Below, in pieces: positions 1 to 12,200 of a stretch of DNA of 64,000 nt. Position 1 is the stretch's first letter, and the number at the start of each line of letters is the position of its first letter. Both the position numbers and the translations under genes were made by a program. The notes beneath the pieces were generated by a model. That model had not been told where the DNA came from and searched no databases. It worked only from the letters and a program-made list of their open reading frames with translations. The DNA comes from Vitis vinifera (lineage: Eukaryota > Streptophyta > Magnoliopsida > Vitales > Vitaceae), in NCBI RefSeq assembly GCF_030704535.1, contig NC_081807.1:4815001-4879000 (forward strand). Direction: 5' to 3'.

Positions 1-1580
1 ACTAGAGTGATCTTAAGGTTTTGGAATTCTTGGTCGCTTACGATCAACTTGAGTCGTACCCTATAACTCAAAATTACATCTAAAACCTTTTCTTTTTTTT
101 TTAACAAAAAACAAATTCTGAAAACCATCAAATGAATGAGATTATTATCAATTTAAGGTTTGGCTTTTTAACATTTCCTACTTCTTATAGCTTTGTTTTG
201 GGGCAGATAACTATAAGGAAAATCAGGATAACTAATGATCAAGAGTTACCAAGAATCACTAGTATTGAATAATAACCTACTATATTATTCTCTAAACTAA
301 CTCACAATGATAGGATAAAAAATTAATAAATTGTAACTCAACCATTAATTAATCTTATTGTTATAATAATTTACCTAATGTCCCTATAAGTTTTCTAACC
401 ATTAAGTTTTTATGTTTCAAGTCCCAAGATAGCTTTTTATCCTTTGTTGGGGGTAATGTCACATTCACAATCCATAATAGGCTAAAAATTCATAATTTGA
501 ATCAAAGAAAACTAAAAACAATATATTCAATAAAGAACGAAAGAAATAAACCAAAGTTCTTGTATTCTTCCCCACAAAATGCCTAACTCTTGGAAAATCA
601 CCTAAACTCTAGAACTAAAAGAGTTTATATAGTAACTTTAATGACCTAACATGTGGTACACTCTCATTGACCACTTATTATAATGAAAATTCATAAATAA
701 CCTTAAAAAAAAAACCCAAAAATTACGAGTTCTAAATGAGTATGATGCATTTTGAATTGGATAGAGACATTTGAAACTCGTTTTGACATGTCTTGGAGCT
801 CAAAATCGGTCACTAGTGGTTGAGTTCGATATTTGGGTGAGTTCCAAATCAATTTTGAACTCATAAGTGGGAAATAAATGGTCCAATTTGAAGTCAACAA
901 GGTGAATTCAAAATTCACAATGAATTTTGAACTCACTCATTGCCCATGCATGTTTGTTTGGCTTTGAAATGTATGCCTCTTGTTTGAAACAAGTAGAGAG
1001 ATTCAAACTTAGCCTATTCCAAAAGTTTTATTTCATTCCTTTGAGTTTTAAATGGACAAAAATCATTTCAAATCCAAGTTACCAATTTTGAACTTAGTTT
1101 TCCTCTCCAACCAATTTGCTTTAAATGTGCATAACTTCCTTATTTACCTCTAATTTGCACATCTTTTGAAGTTTTGAATTCTTAACTTCTCAAGTTTCAA
1201 AACAATATATAGCTTGCCTAAAATGGACTTTGGGAAATGCTCCAAATTTCATCTTAAAGTCAAAGTACATGTTACCACCAGATTTTGAATCCCAATTTCC
1301 ATACAAACTTGATGAATTTGGCTTCATGTCTCATTTTCTATGTTTGTATGCCTTATTTCTTACTTCATAATGGTCATTCCTTATTTCTCAAACTCGTGAT
1401 ATCCTCATCTTGCTTTTCCTTATATTTCATGAGTCTTGACTTGTTAATTTTCTCATTTAACCCCATCTCATTCTTTCAAAATCTAAACTGATTCAATTTG
1501 TACTCTTTTCTTCCCTTAAACCTAAGATAAATCTTCAAATACAAGTTAAACTCATGGTTAAGGCCATAGCATCGATTTGG
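1..1580. other. Intergenic spacer, AT-rich
   Basis: No gene can be supported here. The stretch has short open frames without family features and many repeats of a gaattttgaactca-like word around 770-930, which look like decayed repeat DNA. It may contain the downstream remains of the minus-strand copia relic that starts near 2170, but I could not recognise protease or integrase motifs. Confidence 0.5.
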
Positions 1581-2170
1581 GTAGAGTCGGATGATTTGAA
1601 TGTCTTATGGTGCATGAATCATATCAAATATGTGTTATTGGAGCACATATTTTAGCTCTAATCACAATTCCAACATTTGATATCTTTCTTACTCGTCTAA
1701 TGTTAGGAATTTTTGGAATTTCTAGATTTCAACCTATCATTCCTCTATTTGGATTTATCACGCCTATTACCTTTATTTTGATTTCTACCTTTGCTCTCCA
1801 TGTTTAATGTTGATCATGAATTGGAAAAACCTTCTTCATGCTTCCTAATCTCCTCAGTTATAATCATGTATACTACTTTCAAAAACACCAATTTTGATTT
1901 TCTTAATGAACTACTGATTGAAGTGATTGTGTTTTTCCAACTCTTAAACAATTAACCGAGGTTTAATAAGGCTTGAATCTTATCATCAAATTTAATAACA
2001 ATCAAATTTAATTAATTTGTGATCTCATTAAATTCGTTCAAATGCTGCTTGAAATTCTCATTCTCGAACATCTTTAAATTAAACAACTTTTTAATTAAGT
2101 GTACCTTATTTGTTGTAGAAAGTTGTTCATACATATTGGGCAGCCATGAGATCTAGAGAAGTCCTTGTGT
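1580..2170 (-). pseudogene. Decayed copia-type gag (minus strand)
   Basis: Read on the minus strand from about 2140 downward, the frame gives residues typical of a Ty1-copia Gag: a MYEQLSTTNKVHLIKKLFNL segment, then FKQHLNEFNEITN. Lower down come a basic RNQNKGNRRDKSK stretch and the first half of a CCHC zinc knuckle (KCWNCD). Several in-frame stops break it, so it is not functional. The same segments occur in better condition in the plus-strand gag at 51659-52210, where the equivalent reads MYEKLSANNKVHLMKKLFNL, so the identification rests on an internal comparison as well as on family knowledge. No LTRs were identified around it. Confidence 0.75.
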
Positions 2171-2179
2171 GAGGATGAG

Positions 2180-3352
2180 AGCAAATGGCTAACTAATGAT
2201 TTAATTAATTTATATTGTTATAAGACATTTTTAATCCTACCTTTTTCTTGCTAAAAATTCTACTTTTTTTAAACTCTTGCATTTTTCTTGAACATTTTGG
2301 ACTCTTCTATTTTCTTTTTTATTTTTTTTTTAAGATCTTTTTTGTTTCTTCTTACTTGTCATGAAACTTCCACATTAATTCAAGAGAAAAGAAAAATTCT
2401 AACAAATTTCAAATCAATCTAACTATTATTTTCTTCTTTTTAACAAATTATAATTTCACCATTCTTGTGTTTGTTTTTTCCACATTTCATGTATAATAAG
2501 ATAACCAAATGAAGGATACATTTGGAACCGTTACCCAGAATAATTTTTTGTTTCTGGGAATAAAGCAATATGAAAATACTTTGATTTTCAATTGTTTCTA
2601 AAACATGTTTTTGAAAATTGTCATGACAATAAGGCATTGTTGATAACTTATTTTTAGTTGTCGTTTTACCTTTTTTATAAAAAAAAATTGTTTAAAAAAA
2701 AGAATAAATACAAAAAATGATTGAAAATAAAATATTATATATAAAAATTATTTTAAAAATATTAAAAAAAAAAAAAAGTTTATAATAATATAAGTTTTTA
2801 AATAAACCTTTATTGTAAAAACATTATAAAAGCGTTTTAAAAATGGTTTTTAAACTTAAAAAAAAAATATTTTTTAAGAATCATTTTTAAAAGTGTTTGT
2901 AAACAATTTATCTTATCATATCAAATTGATAACCTTTACACTCGTTGACTTTGACCTAGAATTCAAAAATATTTGTGACACCATCTTATTTAGTAATCAA
3001 ACACTGATCGACTAAGCGAAAGGTGTCTTTGATCAGAGCATTAGACTCCAATTCAAATACGGATCAAACATTTGAACGTGGAGGGAGCTGTCGGTAAAAT
3101 CATTGAGAGAGATTCCCTTTGGGACTGCAGTATCACTTGACCAATTATCATTAATATATGCGCAATCCATGAGGTCACACCCTCAACCAAACCTTAAAAC
3201 GTAACCCAAATTATGTCCAGGTTCAATGTACTAAACCAACCCCACCACACTACAAAAACTACCTGCCAAGTGGCCCAAGTTCTCGTCACCATCTTCACCT
3301 GCAGCCACCAGTGCTTAACCCCCATTTCTAACTTCTAACCACTACCACAGCC
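2180..3352. other. Spacer and promoter region of the dioxygenase gene
   Basis: The stretch is very AT-rich with long T and A runs (2260-2900). From about 3000 it becomes more mixed and must contain the promoter and leader of the gene starting at 3353. No coding sequence is supported. The bases just before the start codon, CACAGCC then ATGG, are a favourable plant initiation context. Confidence 0.5.
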
Positions 3353-4561
3353 ATGGGAGAGGTCGATCCAGCCTTCATCCAAGACGCCCAACATAGGCCT
3401 AAGCTCGCTGTTATCGAAGCTGAAGGCATCCCCCTCATTGATCTCTCTTCCGCCAATGCTTCCAACCATGTTTCTCAAATAGCTGATGCATCCAAGAATT
3501 GGGGCTTCTTTCAAGTCATCAACCATGGGGTGCCCTCGGAGTCTCGCCGGAAAATTGAGGATGCGGCGGGGAAATTCTTCGCTCTGCCATTGGAGGAGAA
3601 GAGGAAGGTGAATAGAGATGAGGTGAATCCTTTGGGGTATTATGATTCCGAGCTTACCAAGAACGTTAGGGACTGGAAGGAAGTTTTTGATTTCGTGGTG
3701 TCAACCCCCACCGTGATCCCTGTTTCGCCTGATCCTGACGACAAGGAGCTCAAAGAGCTGACCAATCAGTGGCCTCAGTACCCTCCTGAATTAAGGTACA
3801 AATTTCACCAGCTAAGGCAGAGTCACTACAGTGATTTACTTAGCTTTTTTGTTCTAATTGAACTGATTTATATAGGGAGGTATGTGAAGAATATGCTAGA
3901 GAAATGGAAAAATTAGCCTTCAAGCTGTTGGGACTCATCTCGTTGAGCTTAGGTTTGCCGGAAAACAGATTCAATCTTTTCTTTGAAGAATCAACGAACT
4001 TCATCCGCCTCAATCACTACCCACCTTGCCCCATCCCTCACCTAGCTCTGGGCGTTGGTCGCCACAAGGATGGCGGAGCCTTAACCATCCTTGCCCAGGA
4101 TGATGTTGGAGGATTGGAAGTAAAGCGAAAAACCGATGGAGAATGGATTCGAGTTAAGCCCACCCCAGATGCTTATATTATCAATGTTGGGGATATAATT
4201 CAGGTACCACCCAAGAACTTTGAATTAGTACATGCTTATCAGTACAGTTTGGCTCAAGGAATTTTTCACACCCATTTATCTAATTATACTGATGTTAAAT
4301 CAGGTCTGGAGCAACGATACTTATGAGAGTGTGGAGCACAGGGTGATGGTGAATTCAGAGAGGGAAAGGTTTTCGATTCCGTTCTTTTTCAATCCCGGGC
4401 ACCGTGTTTGGGTGCAGCCCTTGGAGGAGCTGACGAAGGGGGAAAAGCCAAAGTACAGAGCATACAACTGGGGAAAGTTCTTTGCTACGAGAAAGCACAG
4501 TAATTTCAAGAAGCTTGATGTGGAAAACATCCAAATTTCTCATTTCAAGGCATCAGAGTAA
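3353..4561 (+). CDS. 2-oxoglutarate/Fe(II)-dependent dioxygenase, 342 aa, 3 exons
   Basis: Exons 3353-3795, 3876-4203 and 4304-4561 join in phase to 342 codons plus TAA. The DIOX_N domain (about residues 25-130) carries the WGFFQVINHGVP motif. The C-terminal jelly-roll shows the iron triad His211, Asp213 (GRHKD) and His269 (SVEHRV), and the 2-oxoglutarate-binding Arg279-x-Ser281 (RFS). All catalytic residues are present and the length is normal, so the enzyme should be active. The start MGEVDPAFIQ and the end VENIQISHFK match the Arabidopsis At3g19000/At3g19010 clade as I remember it, a group linked to flavonoid-type oxidation. The substrate cannot be read from sequence. No signal peptide is seen, so it is probably cytosolic. 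A truncated relic of the same family follows at 4843. Confidence 0.93.
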
Positions 4562-4842
4562 AAGGGTCAGTAGGACATTATCTATCTTTAATCAAGAAGA
4601 GCTTGTTTTAGCTCTCTGAAGTTCACCATGCGGTATATAGGATAAGTACATGGTGTGAAAATAATAATGTAATTTGCTTGATAAATAAGCAGCAATGCCT
4701 GCTGCCTTAATGGAATAGTCATTTTCTTCCTATACCAGGAAGAGATTTATTAAGATCAATGGATCCTAAAGAAGCATATAGCACCATTAATTTATGAGGA
4801 AATTATTACAATCACCAATAATTTATGAGGAATTTGACAGCC

Positions 4843-4950
4843 ATGGGAAAGGTTAATCCGACATTCATCCAACACTCAAAACAGAGGCCAAACTCATGCT
4901 GCCACCGGAACTTAAAGCGAGGGATACAATTAATGTTGGTGGGTAGTGTT
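4843..4950 (+). pseudogene. Internally deleted dioxygenase relic
   Basis: The first 17 codons read MGKVNPTFIQHSKQRPN, which parallels the start of the intact dioxygenase upstream (MGEVDPAFIQDAQHRPK), and it has the same CCATGGG context. The sequence then jumps to a PPELK segment, equal to residues near 144 of the intact gene, and then to a TINVGG segment, equal to residues near 250. Each jump changes frame. It is therefore a tandem copy reduced by large internal deletions, with no catalytic residues left. Confidence 0.7.
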
Positions 4951-5863
4951 CATGTCATATCAAATTAAATTTATGGATGGATACTCTGACTAAATAAGTC
5001 AACTCAAATATAACATAAATAATAATTAAGTTAAAAGTATAAACCCAAATATAATTTAATTATTAAACATGTAACAAGTTGAGTAATTTATTTAATAATC
5101 CGGTTGAGTCAGGTTTTATTTAAGTCAATATAATTAACTTTTTAATTTAATTGTTTTCAACTCAATTAATCATAATTATTTTAATACATAATTATTAAAT
5201 AGATGTACTTAAGTCAAATTTGTGTTGTAGGTCTTAATCCAAAAACAACTTCTTTATTAAAGGAATCATGCTAGTCTACACAGCTTTGACCAATTCAAAT
5301 GGGTGAAAACATCATGTTTCAGTCAGATTGAGGTATCAAGCTTGACCAAGCCTACCCCAAAGTACCTTCAACCCGCCATGGGAAAGGTTTGGCTAACATT
5401 TTATATGTCCAAAAACCTTTACTGCATAACTTACTTATATTAATTGAAAGATACATCTCAAGATTTGCAGAAGCAAAACCAAAAATGCCAAAAACAAATT
5501 GAGATCAGAACTCAATCCACAGATCACATTGGGAAAAGAAAATGTCTGCAGTTACAAACCAATCCGGACAAGAGAAGAATTCAAGGGGAGGAGTTAACTA
5601 CTTCACTCTGTATATTTCATTCTTTCTTCCTTTGCATAACTTCTGTATCATTGAAAAAGAGTGTGACGCAGGTGCATGTGTCATCTTTTAAACCCTGGCA
5701 ATCAATGTGTACATGTTCTTGAATCCTTAATCCTTATTTTATTTCTAGAGTCAATTTCACAGGAAAATTTTTAATCCATTAGATTAGTAGTTGTAGTGAA
5801 AACCTACCCAGTTGTGCCCTTTAAAATGATGGGTGCTGACCATCTCTGTAACAGGAAAGGAGT
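4951..5863. other. Spacer and promoter of the esterase gene
   Basis: AT-rich to 5250, then more mixed. A CCATGGGAAAGGTT word at 5376-5389 repeats the start of the dioxygenase relic at 4841 but does not continue as a dioxygenase. The open frame at 5444-5722 has no recognisable features. The last few hundred bases must hold the promoter of the gene starting at 5864. Confidence 0.45.
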
Positions 5864-6926
5864 ATGGAGGCAGGGAAGAAGCATATGATTTTGGTTTCCT
5901 TTCTGATTTTTCTTGTTTCTTCAGTGTATCCAATGGCATCAGAGGGGAGACAGGCTAATCCCGTCAAGCACTTTGTTCTAGTTCATGGGTCTTGCCATGG
6001 TGCCTGGTCTTGGTACAAGATTGTGGCACTACTAAAATCATCTGGCCACAAAGTCACTGCTCTGGATTTGGCTGCTTCTGGAATTAACACAAAACAAGTG
6101 GGTGATCTGCGATTAATTTCTGAGTATTTCCAGCCACTGAGGGACTTCATGGAGTCACTCCCTGCAGATGAGAGGGTGGTTCTTGTTGGACACAGCTCGG
6201 GTGGGTTGGCCATTTCTCAGGCCATGGAGAAGTTCCCAGAAAAGGTTTCTGTAGCTGTTTTTGTCACTGCCTCAATGCCTGGTCCCACTCTCAACATTTC
6301 CACACTCAATCAAGAGGTACTTCATACATTCTATTTTTCTTTTACAGAAATTTACTTGTTGATTAAGAGGGGAAGGCTTCCCCTGTTTCTGACTTTTAGC
6401 CTGGTTTCTACTTCTTATTGAAGACATCCAGGAGACAAGGTCCTCTACTAGACAGCCAGTTCACATATGATAATGGCCCCAACAATCCTCCCACCACTTT
6501 CACCTTTGGCCCCTTGTTCTTATCACTGAATTTGTATCAGTTGAGCCCAACTGAGGTGAGAACTCCATTAATTAAGGCCTTACAACCAAAATTATGAGAC
6601 CTTTCATTGTCGTTGTTATATCATTTTGGGCATAAATTTTCCAGGACTTGGCACTAGGGACTATGTTGATGAGACCCGTACGCTTGTTCAGTGAAGAAGA
6701 CACGTCAAATGAGCTCATGTTGTGGAAAAAATATGCCTCGGTTAAACGTGTCTTTATTATTTCTGAGGAAGACAAGGTGATGAAAAAGGATTTTCAACTC
6801 TGGATGATCCAAAAAAACCCACCTGATGCTGTTAAAGAGATTAAAGGATCTGATCACATGGTCATGATGTCTAAGCCAAAAGAGCTTTGGGTTCACCTGC
6901 AGGCAATTGATGAGAAGTATTCTTGA
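5864..6926 (+). CDS. Methylesterase-type alpha/beta hydrolase with signal peptide, 288 aa
   Basis: Exons 5864-6316, 6424-6555 and 6645-6926 join in phase. The protein belongs to the plant MES / salicylic-acid-binding protein 2 / polyneuridine-aldehyde esterase family. The oxyanion region FVLVHGSCHGAWSWYK (37-52) is present. So are the nucleophile Ser111 in GHSSGG, the acid Asp238 (IISEEDKV) and His266 (GSDHMVMMSKP), so the triad is complete. Members hydrolyse methyl esters such as methyl salicylate, jasmonate or indole-acetate; the substrate here is unknown. Oddly for a family best known as cytosolic, the first 25 or so residues form a clear hydrophobic signal peptide (MILVSFLIFLVSSVYPMASEG), which suggests entry to the secretory route. 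The exon 2 acceptor at 6422-6423 was chosen because it alone keeps the frame. Confidence 0.92.
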
Positions 6927-7224
6927 TGTTGTCATACCATTATGTGGAAAACGAAACAATTGAATAAGCAGGAAAAGAAAAAAGTTTCAATAGAAATTGG
7001 TACTTTGAGCTGTGGATTGATTCAAAGAAATTTTTACTAATAGAAACATCACGGTTCAGTTGCATCAATTATAAATGTATTGCAATATACAACTATATTT
7101 CAGGAGTTTTAAACAGTGTGCATAAAATCAACCTGAAGTTCAAATCATCCCAAGATTCATATCTGTCTTTCTTCTACAGGGTCATAAGCCCTGAATTTCA
7201 GATCCAAAATCAAATTTCAAGGGA

Positions 7225-7390
7225 AAAGAAAGAAAGTGAAGATAAGGTGTTTTATCTTGGGAAAGTCAAGGAGGGCATCAAGGCTTTTCAGCTCTGGATG
7301 ATAGAAAAAAGAACAAAAAAAAAAACAGCCAGAAGGTGTGGAAGAGATCAAAGGGCCTGATCATCCTACTTTGAAAAAGGAAGGGACCGG
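7225..7390 (+). pseudogene. Fragment of a second methylesterase (last exon)
   Basis: The DNA resembles exon 3 of the esterase just upstream. FQLWMIEK matches FQLWMIQK, and after an A-run expansion near 7303-7325 that shifts the frame, PEGVEEIKGPDH matches PPDAVKEIKGSDH. The catalytic His position is still visible but the serine and aspartate parts are absent. There is no start and no upstream exons. This is a broken tandem duplicate, probably damaged by slippage in the A run. Confidence 0.75.
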
Positions 7391-7399
7391 AGCAATTAG

Positions 7400-8845
7400 T
7401 ATTCTTCCATTGACCAAAGGAATCCAAATATGACATGTGGATCACATGTATCACCTCTATGATTAGCGTACAAATAAATTATATCCCCATAGAAATCAAA
7501 GCTAATATAAATATGATCATGATAGGCAACGTGTAGCAGTTCATAATTGACCAAGACTAATGTTTCCCAGGAAAAGGAAAAGATCTTGGATACCATTTGT
7601 TTCTTCGAATCCACACTATGACATTCAAAATTATCAAAATTTCAGTGCCACATATTTTAAATGATATTATTATCTATTTTTAGATTGTACTTGGTAGTAA
7701 TTTTAGAAAGTATTTATAATATTTCTAATACTTGAAAAATAAAAATTTAAATGATATAAATAATTCTTAGAATCATTGTTAAACACATTTTTAGAGTTTA
7801 TTTAATAGTAATTCTAAAAAATGTTTTTAATCTTTTTAATACTTGAAATTTTATATCATTCAAGTGTTAAAAATACTAAAAACGTTTTCTAGATTATTCT
7901 CAAACACACTCTTAATCACATACCAATGCTTCTAGGGCATGTCTAATAATGAGGTCTTAAAATAACTTGACTTTCTTAAAATAAGGGGTTAGTGTTAGGA
8001 AAACCTGCATTTTATATGGCAGATATATGATCATGGCCATGGAGAACCCAATGTTTTCTTTGTTCTAATCATCCATATATATATAGAAGCTATTGCCCCA
8101 AAAGATTCATATTAAGATTTTGTGGGTGTTCATACTCTGCAACTGCGCAGATGCACCAAATTAATGCAGAAGGTTAGCTCAAAGTTGTTCAAAATTTATG
8201 AGTTTGATGAGTAAAGTACTGCAGGGACTATGAAAACCATGTCATCTTCTATTTTTGACAAAAGAAACCATATTAAGAATGATGGAAACAGACTTTTATT
8301 TCATCAGAAATCAATTAATAATCGCCATTAGAGCTTTTCTTCATCTAGACTCCATTTTCTTCTTCTTGATCTTCCCAGAAGGATCACCAATTGAAAAAGA
8401 GTATCAAACCCATATCAAGCAAGAAAATAATTGATTACCCAAAAAATTTTTTTTCCTGATCTTGCAAGTATATTAAAGCCTTTCTTAATCATCATTATAT
8501 CTTTTCTTTCTCTAGACTCTATTTTCCCTCTGATCATGGCTCTTCTCCTTGATCCACCCAACAAGATTATTACCAAAGGAACAACACAAAATCGAGTGAA
8601 GCAAGCAAATAATCAGCACTCAAACAACTGAAGATTCATTTCCAAAGCTACCAGCAAATGAATTTGCAGAAAATGAAGCTCACCCAGAACAAAATTTAAT
8701 CAAAGTTTACATAGATGTGTATATATACTCTCTCCTATCAAACATTCACATCCTTAAGAAAATCTATTAAGGCAAAAAAGAACCCTCAACATATACAATG
8801 GCCAATGGGCATTCTGGTAAGGAAGGAAACTACAAGACGAAGAAT
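7400..8845. other. Spacer with MITE copies
   Basis: No gene is supported. Positions 7684-7915 hold two hairpin MITE copies. Around 8325-8400 and 8455-8560 the same sequence (a tctagact-centred segment with gatc words) appears twice in diverged form, so a local duplication is likely. Confidence 0.4.
7684..7915. mobile_element. Hairpin MITE family, two adjacent copies
   Basis: Two successive copies, about 7684-7795 and 7796-7915, of a roughly 110-120-bp foldback element. The left arm has the form TTTGGTAGTGATTCTAGAAA and the right arm is its inverse complement (AGAATCACTACCAAA), with an AT-rich loop containing TACTTGAA/TTCAAGTG. Other copies in the window lie at 13197-13315, 13613-13735, 13737-13860, 30925-31030, 32405-32522 and 57950-58072. 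There is no coding capacity. Confidence 0.7.
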
Positions 8846-9022
8846 TCAAAGAAGAAAACCGATAAAAGGGACAGAAACATCATTGCCAACTGAGGCTGAG
8901 TTTGCCCAAAGCGGTGTGGCACTGTGGTTGATAACTAGCCCGACAGCCTCCGCGAAAACAAGCACAAACTCTACTGCCATTTTCAGCAGTGATATACACA
9001 TTTCCAGTCTCTGAATCATCAT
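8846..9022 (-). CDS. Candidate small membrane-type protein, 58 aa
   Basis: A minus-strand frame runs from ATG at 9022 to TGA at 8846 and encodes 58 residues starting MMIQRLEMCISLLKMAVEFV. The middle (about residues 10-32) is hydrophobic with two acids, and the tail is polar with a hydrophobic end. A good TATA box (TATAAATA, minus strand, 9127-9120) lies 98 nt upstream of the ATG, followed by a GA-rich leader. The base composition is richer in G+C than the flanks. I do not recognise the family. A non-coding transcript or chance frame is the alternative. Confidence 0.38.
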   Translation of the reverse strand: MMIQRLEMCISLLKMAVEFVLVFAEAVGLVINHSATPLWANSASVGNDVSVPFIGFLL

Positions 9023-9119
9023 TACAGCAAGAGAAATGCTTATATACTCTTTGCTATACTGTTCTCTTTATCGCATCCCCGCGTCTCTCTCTCTATTTGA
9101 GTCTTGGTCTCCATTAATA

Positions 9120-9127
9120 TATTTATA
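9120..9127 (-). promoter_or_regulatory. TATA box for the 58-aa frame
   Basis: TATAAATA on the minus strand, 98 nt upstream of the candidate ATG at 9022, followed by an AGAGAGAGAGA leader tract. Spacing predicts a start of transcription near 9090. Confidence 0.35.
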
Positions 9128-9249
9128 CTACAAGCTGTTGATTTGCAATGGCGATAATCAAAGGCAGGTTCAAATATGGCCTTTGGACGCCTCCAAGGGA
9201 CACCCCACCTTTCTCTCTCAAACAGTCAAACCCATATACAAATAATATC

Positions 9250-12200
9250 GGCCCACGCTTTTTTTACACTCAAGTTGGCGACTGGTGATTAGGCATATGA
9301 GTGAGTTATCCGATCTGTATGAAATCTGCGTGTATTTTTATATGACTGCTCGATGGATTTGAAGGTTGAGTTATCCTTGGAAACAGTCACATGGAAACAA
9401 GAATGATAGACCCAGCTGATTTTCACCTTACATACTATTACCCTGACAATGAAACCATTACCCAAGTGGGTTTATAATTATTCCACAGCTTGTCTCATGA
9501 GGACCCTTGTCCACCCCTTGACAAAAAAAAAAAAATCTTTTTGAAAAAAGTGTTACAACCCCAGATAAGGAGTGGATAAGGATGTGAATTATTGAGATGG
9601 CAGTAGATTTATGGTTAGGAATAAGGGAAATAGTGCCACAGAAATGCAGATCAGACCGTATGGGAGGTGTCAAGTTCAGGGGTGGTTCAGAAAATAAATA
9701 AATAATTTTTTTTTTGTCTGTGGACACTTAATTGGTTCTGGCTTTCTTGTGTTACTCCATTTTGCCATTTTGCTTCAAAGAAACATTATCAATCTCTAGG
9801 CTGGGACCTTTGCCTAAAGAATCTGAGCAATATTGTTAATCGACATTCATTATTTAATGCTGAAATCGTAACATTTCTTTCAAATCTTGAAAGAATATGG
9901 TATATGCCTGGAATATCTTGACTTTAATTGCATAGAATAAGTATGAAAAGTTCTTTTATCTTTCGAATTATAGTTTAGCAATGAGTGTAACAACATTATG
10001 CAAACATATGAATAGAGGTCAATTTTTTTGACAGCCGGTTTTGGTGATTCAACGCCATTTCAAAGACTACTCGGCTCAAACCACCAAACCAAACCAAATT
10101 GGTGTCCGGATGGTGGTCGAATCGATCGGTCCAATTCGATTTTTAAAACATTAGTTAGCATACAGGTAATTATTTAGGGAAATATTAGGTACCGAATTAA
10201 TACCAATTGAATTTTAGATTTAGACTATTAAATGTATATGGTGAAATATAAATCATTGAATAAAGATACAAATGTATAAGATCAAGATATAATAAATGAG
10301 ATCAAAATATCAAATAATGATATTAAAGTATAAATAAATAGGATCAAGGTACAATATGGTTTAACTAAGGTACAAAATAATAGAACTCACGTGTGATACA
10401 AATGAATAAAATACAGGTACAAAGTAATAAGATTTGAATTATAAAAGTAATATTATTTGATTGATGGTGCATTTTAGCAAGTATTTAGAACCATTTTAAT
10501 AATTTTATTAAAAATACATAGATATGTATGTGGGTGTATATATATACATACATTAAATATATATATATTATACATGAATCCAAAATGTTAAAATTTGAAT
10601 ATCACTAAAGAGAGATTTACATTCACAAATGAGATATACAAGTATAGCTTCTTTTGCATGAGGAAGGAAGATAAATAGAAGACAATTAAAAGTATAATTG
10701 AGTTTGTACAAGAGAATGTAAAACAATGATGATAGTGGAGGTCGAGTTTGATTTGATAAAACAGAATATAAAATAACAGTCATTGGGGAATGGGGAATGA
10801 ACCAATGTCTATAGAGATATATGTGAAATGAATGAGTAGAAGTGTAAACAAAACCAAAAAATCGATAAATGATCCAAATCAACCAAAACTAATCATATTG
10901 GTTCAGTTTTCAAAAATAAAAAAGGTTAGTTTAATTTGAGAATTTTGAAAACTAATTTTGTTGGTTCAATTTTTTATTTTCTTGTCTCTTAATTGAAACC
11001 AATATAACTTATATATTATTCTTTGATATTTTATAAATTTGTTTATATATTATATTCTATTAAAGTAATTCATTATTTTTATATTATGGTCAAATTAATT
11101 TTAAATACATTTAATATATTTTTAACATCACATATAAGTTGATTTTAATTAATTTTAAAAACAAATTAGACTTATGGCCTAATATAAACTCAAATTAATG
11201 AGATTTGGGCTCAAAATAAATATAAATCTACAACTAGGTTTAGGACTAAAAAAAATTTATTAAGTTGGGTCAAAACCGATTTACGAAAATCAAACATACC
11301 TCAGAAGGCTTGGTTCAATTTGGTTTTTTTACTCCAAATTTAGTTCGTTCGATTTTTATCACATATAAAACTTACTATATCAGTTCAGTTCATTTTTAAT
11401 TCAAAAACCGATTGAATTGACCTTATTTACATCACAATACATGAGTATGAATTGAAAAATCATTGTAGGTGGTGAATAAATTAATGTCAACATAATATAA
11501 GAGGAATGAATGAGTTTTTTCTAAGTTTTTTTTTTTTTGAATTGAAAATATAAAATAAATAGATATGATCATTAATATTTATTATGGTAAATAAGTATCC
11601 AATTCTTATAAAAAGAAATTAAATTTGAATTGATCTAATAATATATATAGACTTTGGATTAATTTTTGGAAACCAAGAAAAAACCCCTTTCTTACTTGTA
11701 TTTGGGTAGTAAAATCATATTAGTCCTTCTAGACTAATTTTATGTAGAAGATGACTAACTATTAAAGAATTGAAAGATCTTAATATCATAATATCTCAAA
11801 GTGTAAGATTCAAATTTAAAAATATTTTCTCTATAATGTTTGAAGCATTTTCTCTATAACTTAAAAGACTTTTCTTTAATTTGGAATTTATTTGTTTGAT
11901 AAAAATATTTTTTAAATAATTTTACATGGAAGAGAAATAATAATCATTTTAAACTAATTTTTATCTATAAATTTATAGCTTTTGTTAAATCACTACTTGA
12001 ATTTTGAGTTATTTTTAAAACTTATTAGACTTATTAATGAACTTAACACAGTCTTATTTGATAGAGTTTATCTGCCTAATGAAAAAATTTGCAAAAATAT
12101 GATATATGTAAAAAAACTAATTAAGTCATTCAATATGAATTTTGGTAAATGAATTTTTAATGTTATTGAGTTTTATGACTTTTTAATACTAATTAAATCG

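Noticed and set aside
703..936. Minus-strand 77-codon frame
   Set aside because: Low-complexity repeats of gaattttgaactca-like words; no protein features.
3335..3526. Minus-strand frame opposite the dioxygenase start
   Set aside because: Pure antisense shadow of a conserved coding exon.
5376..5410. CCATGGGAAAGGTT as the start of a third dioxygenase copy
   Set aside because: Similarity stops after about 15 bases plus a weak ACATT match, so no homology can be claimed.
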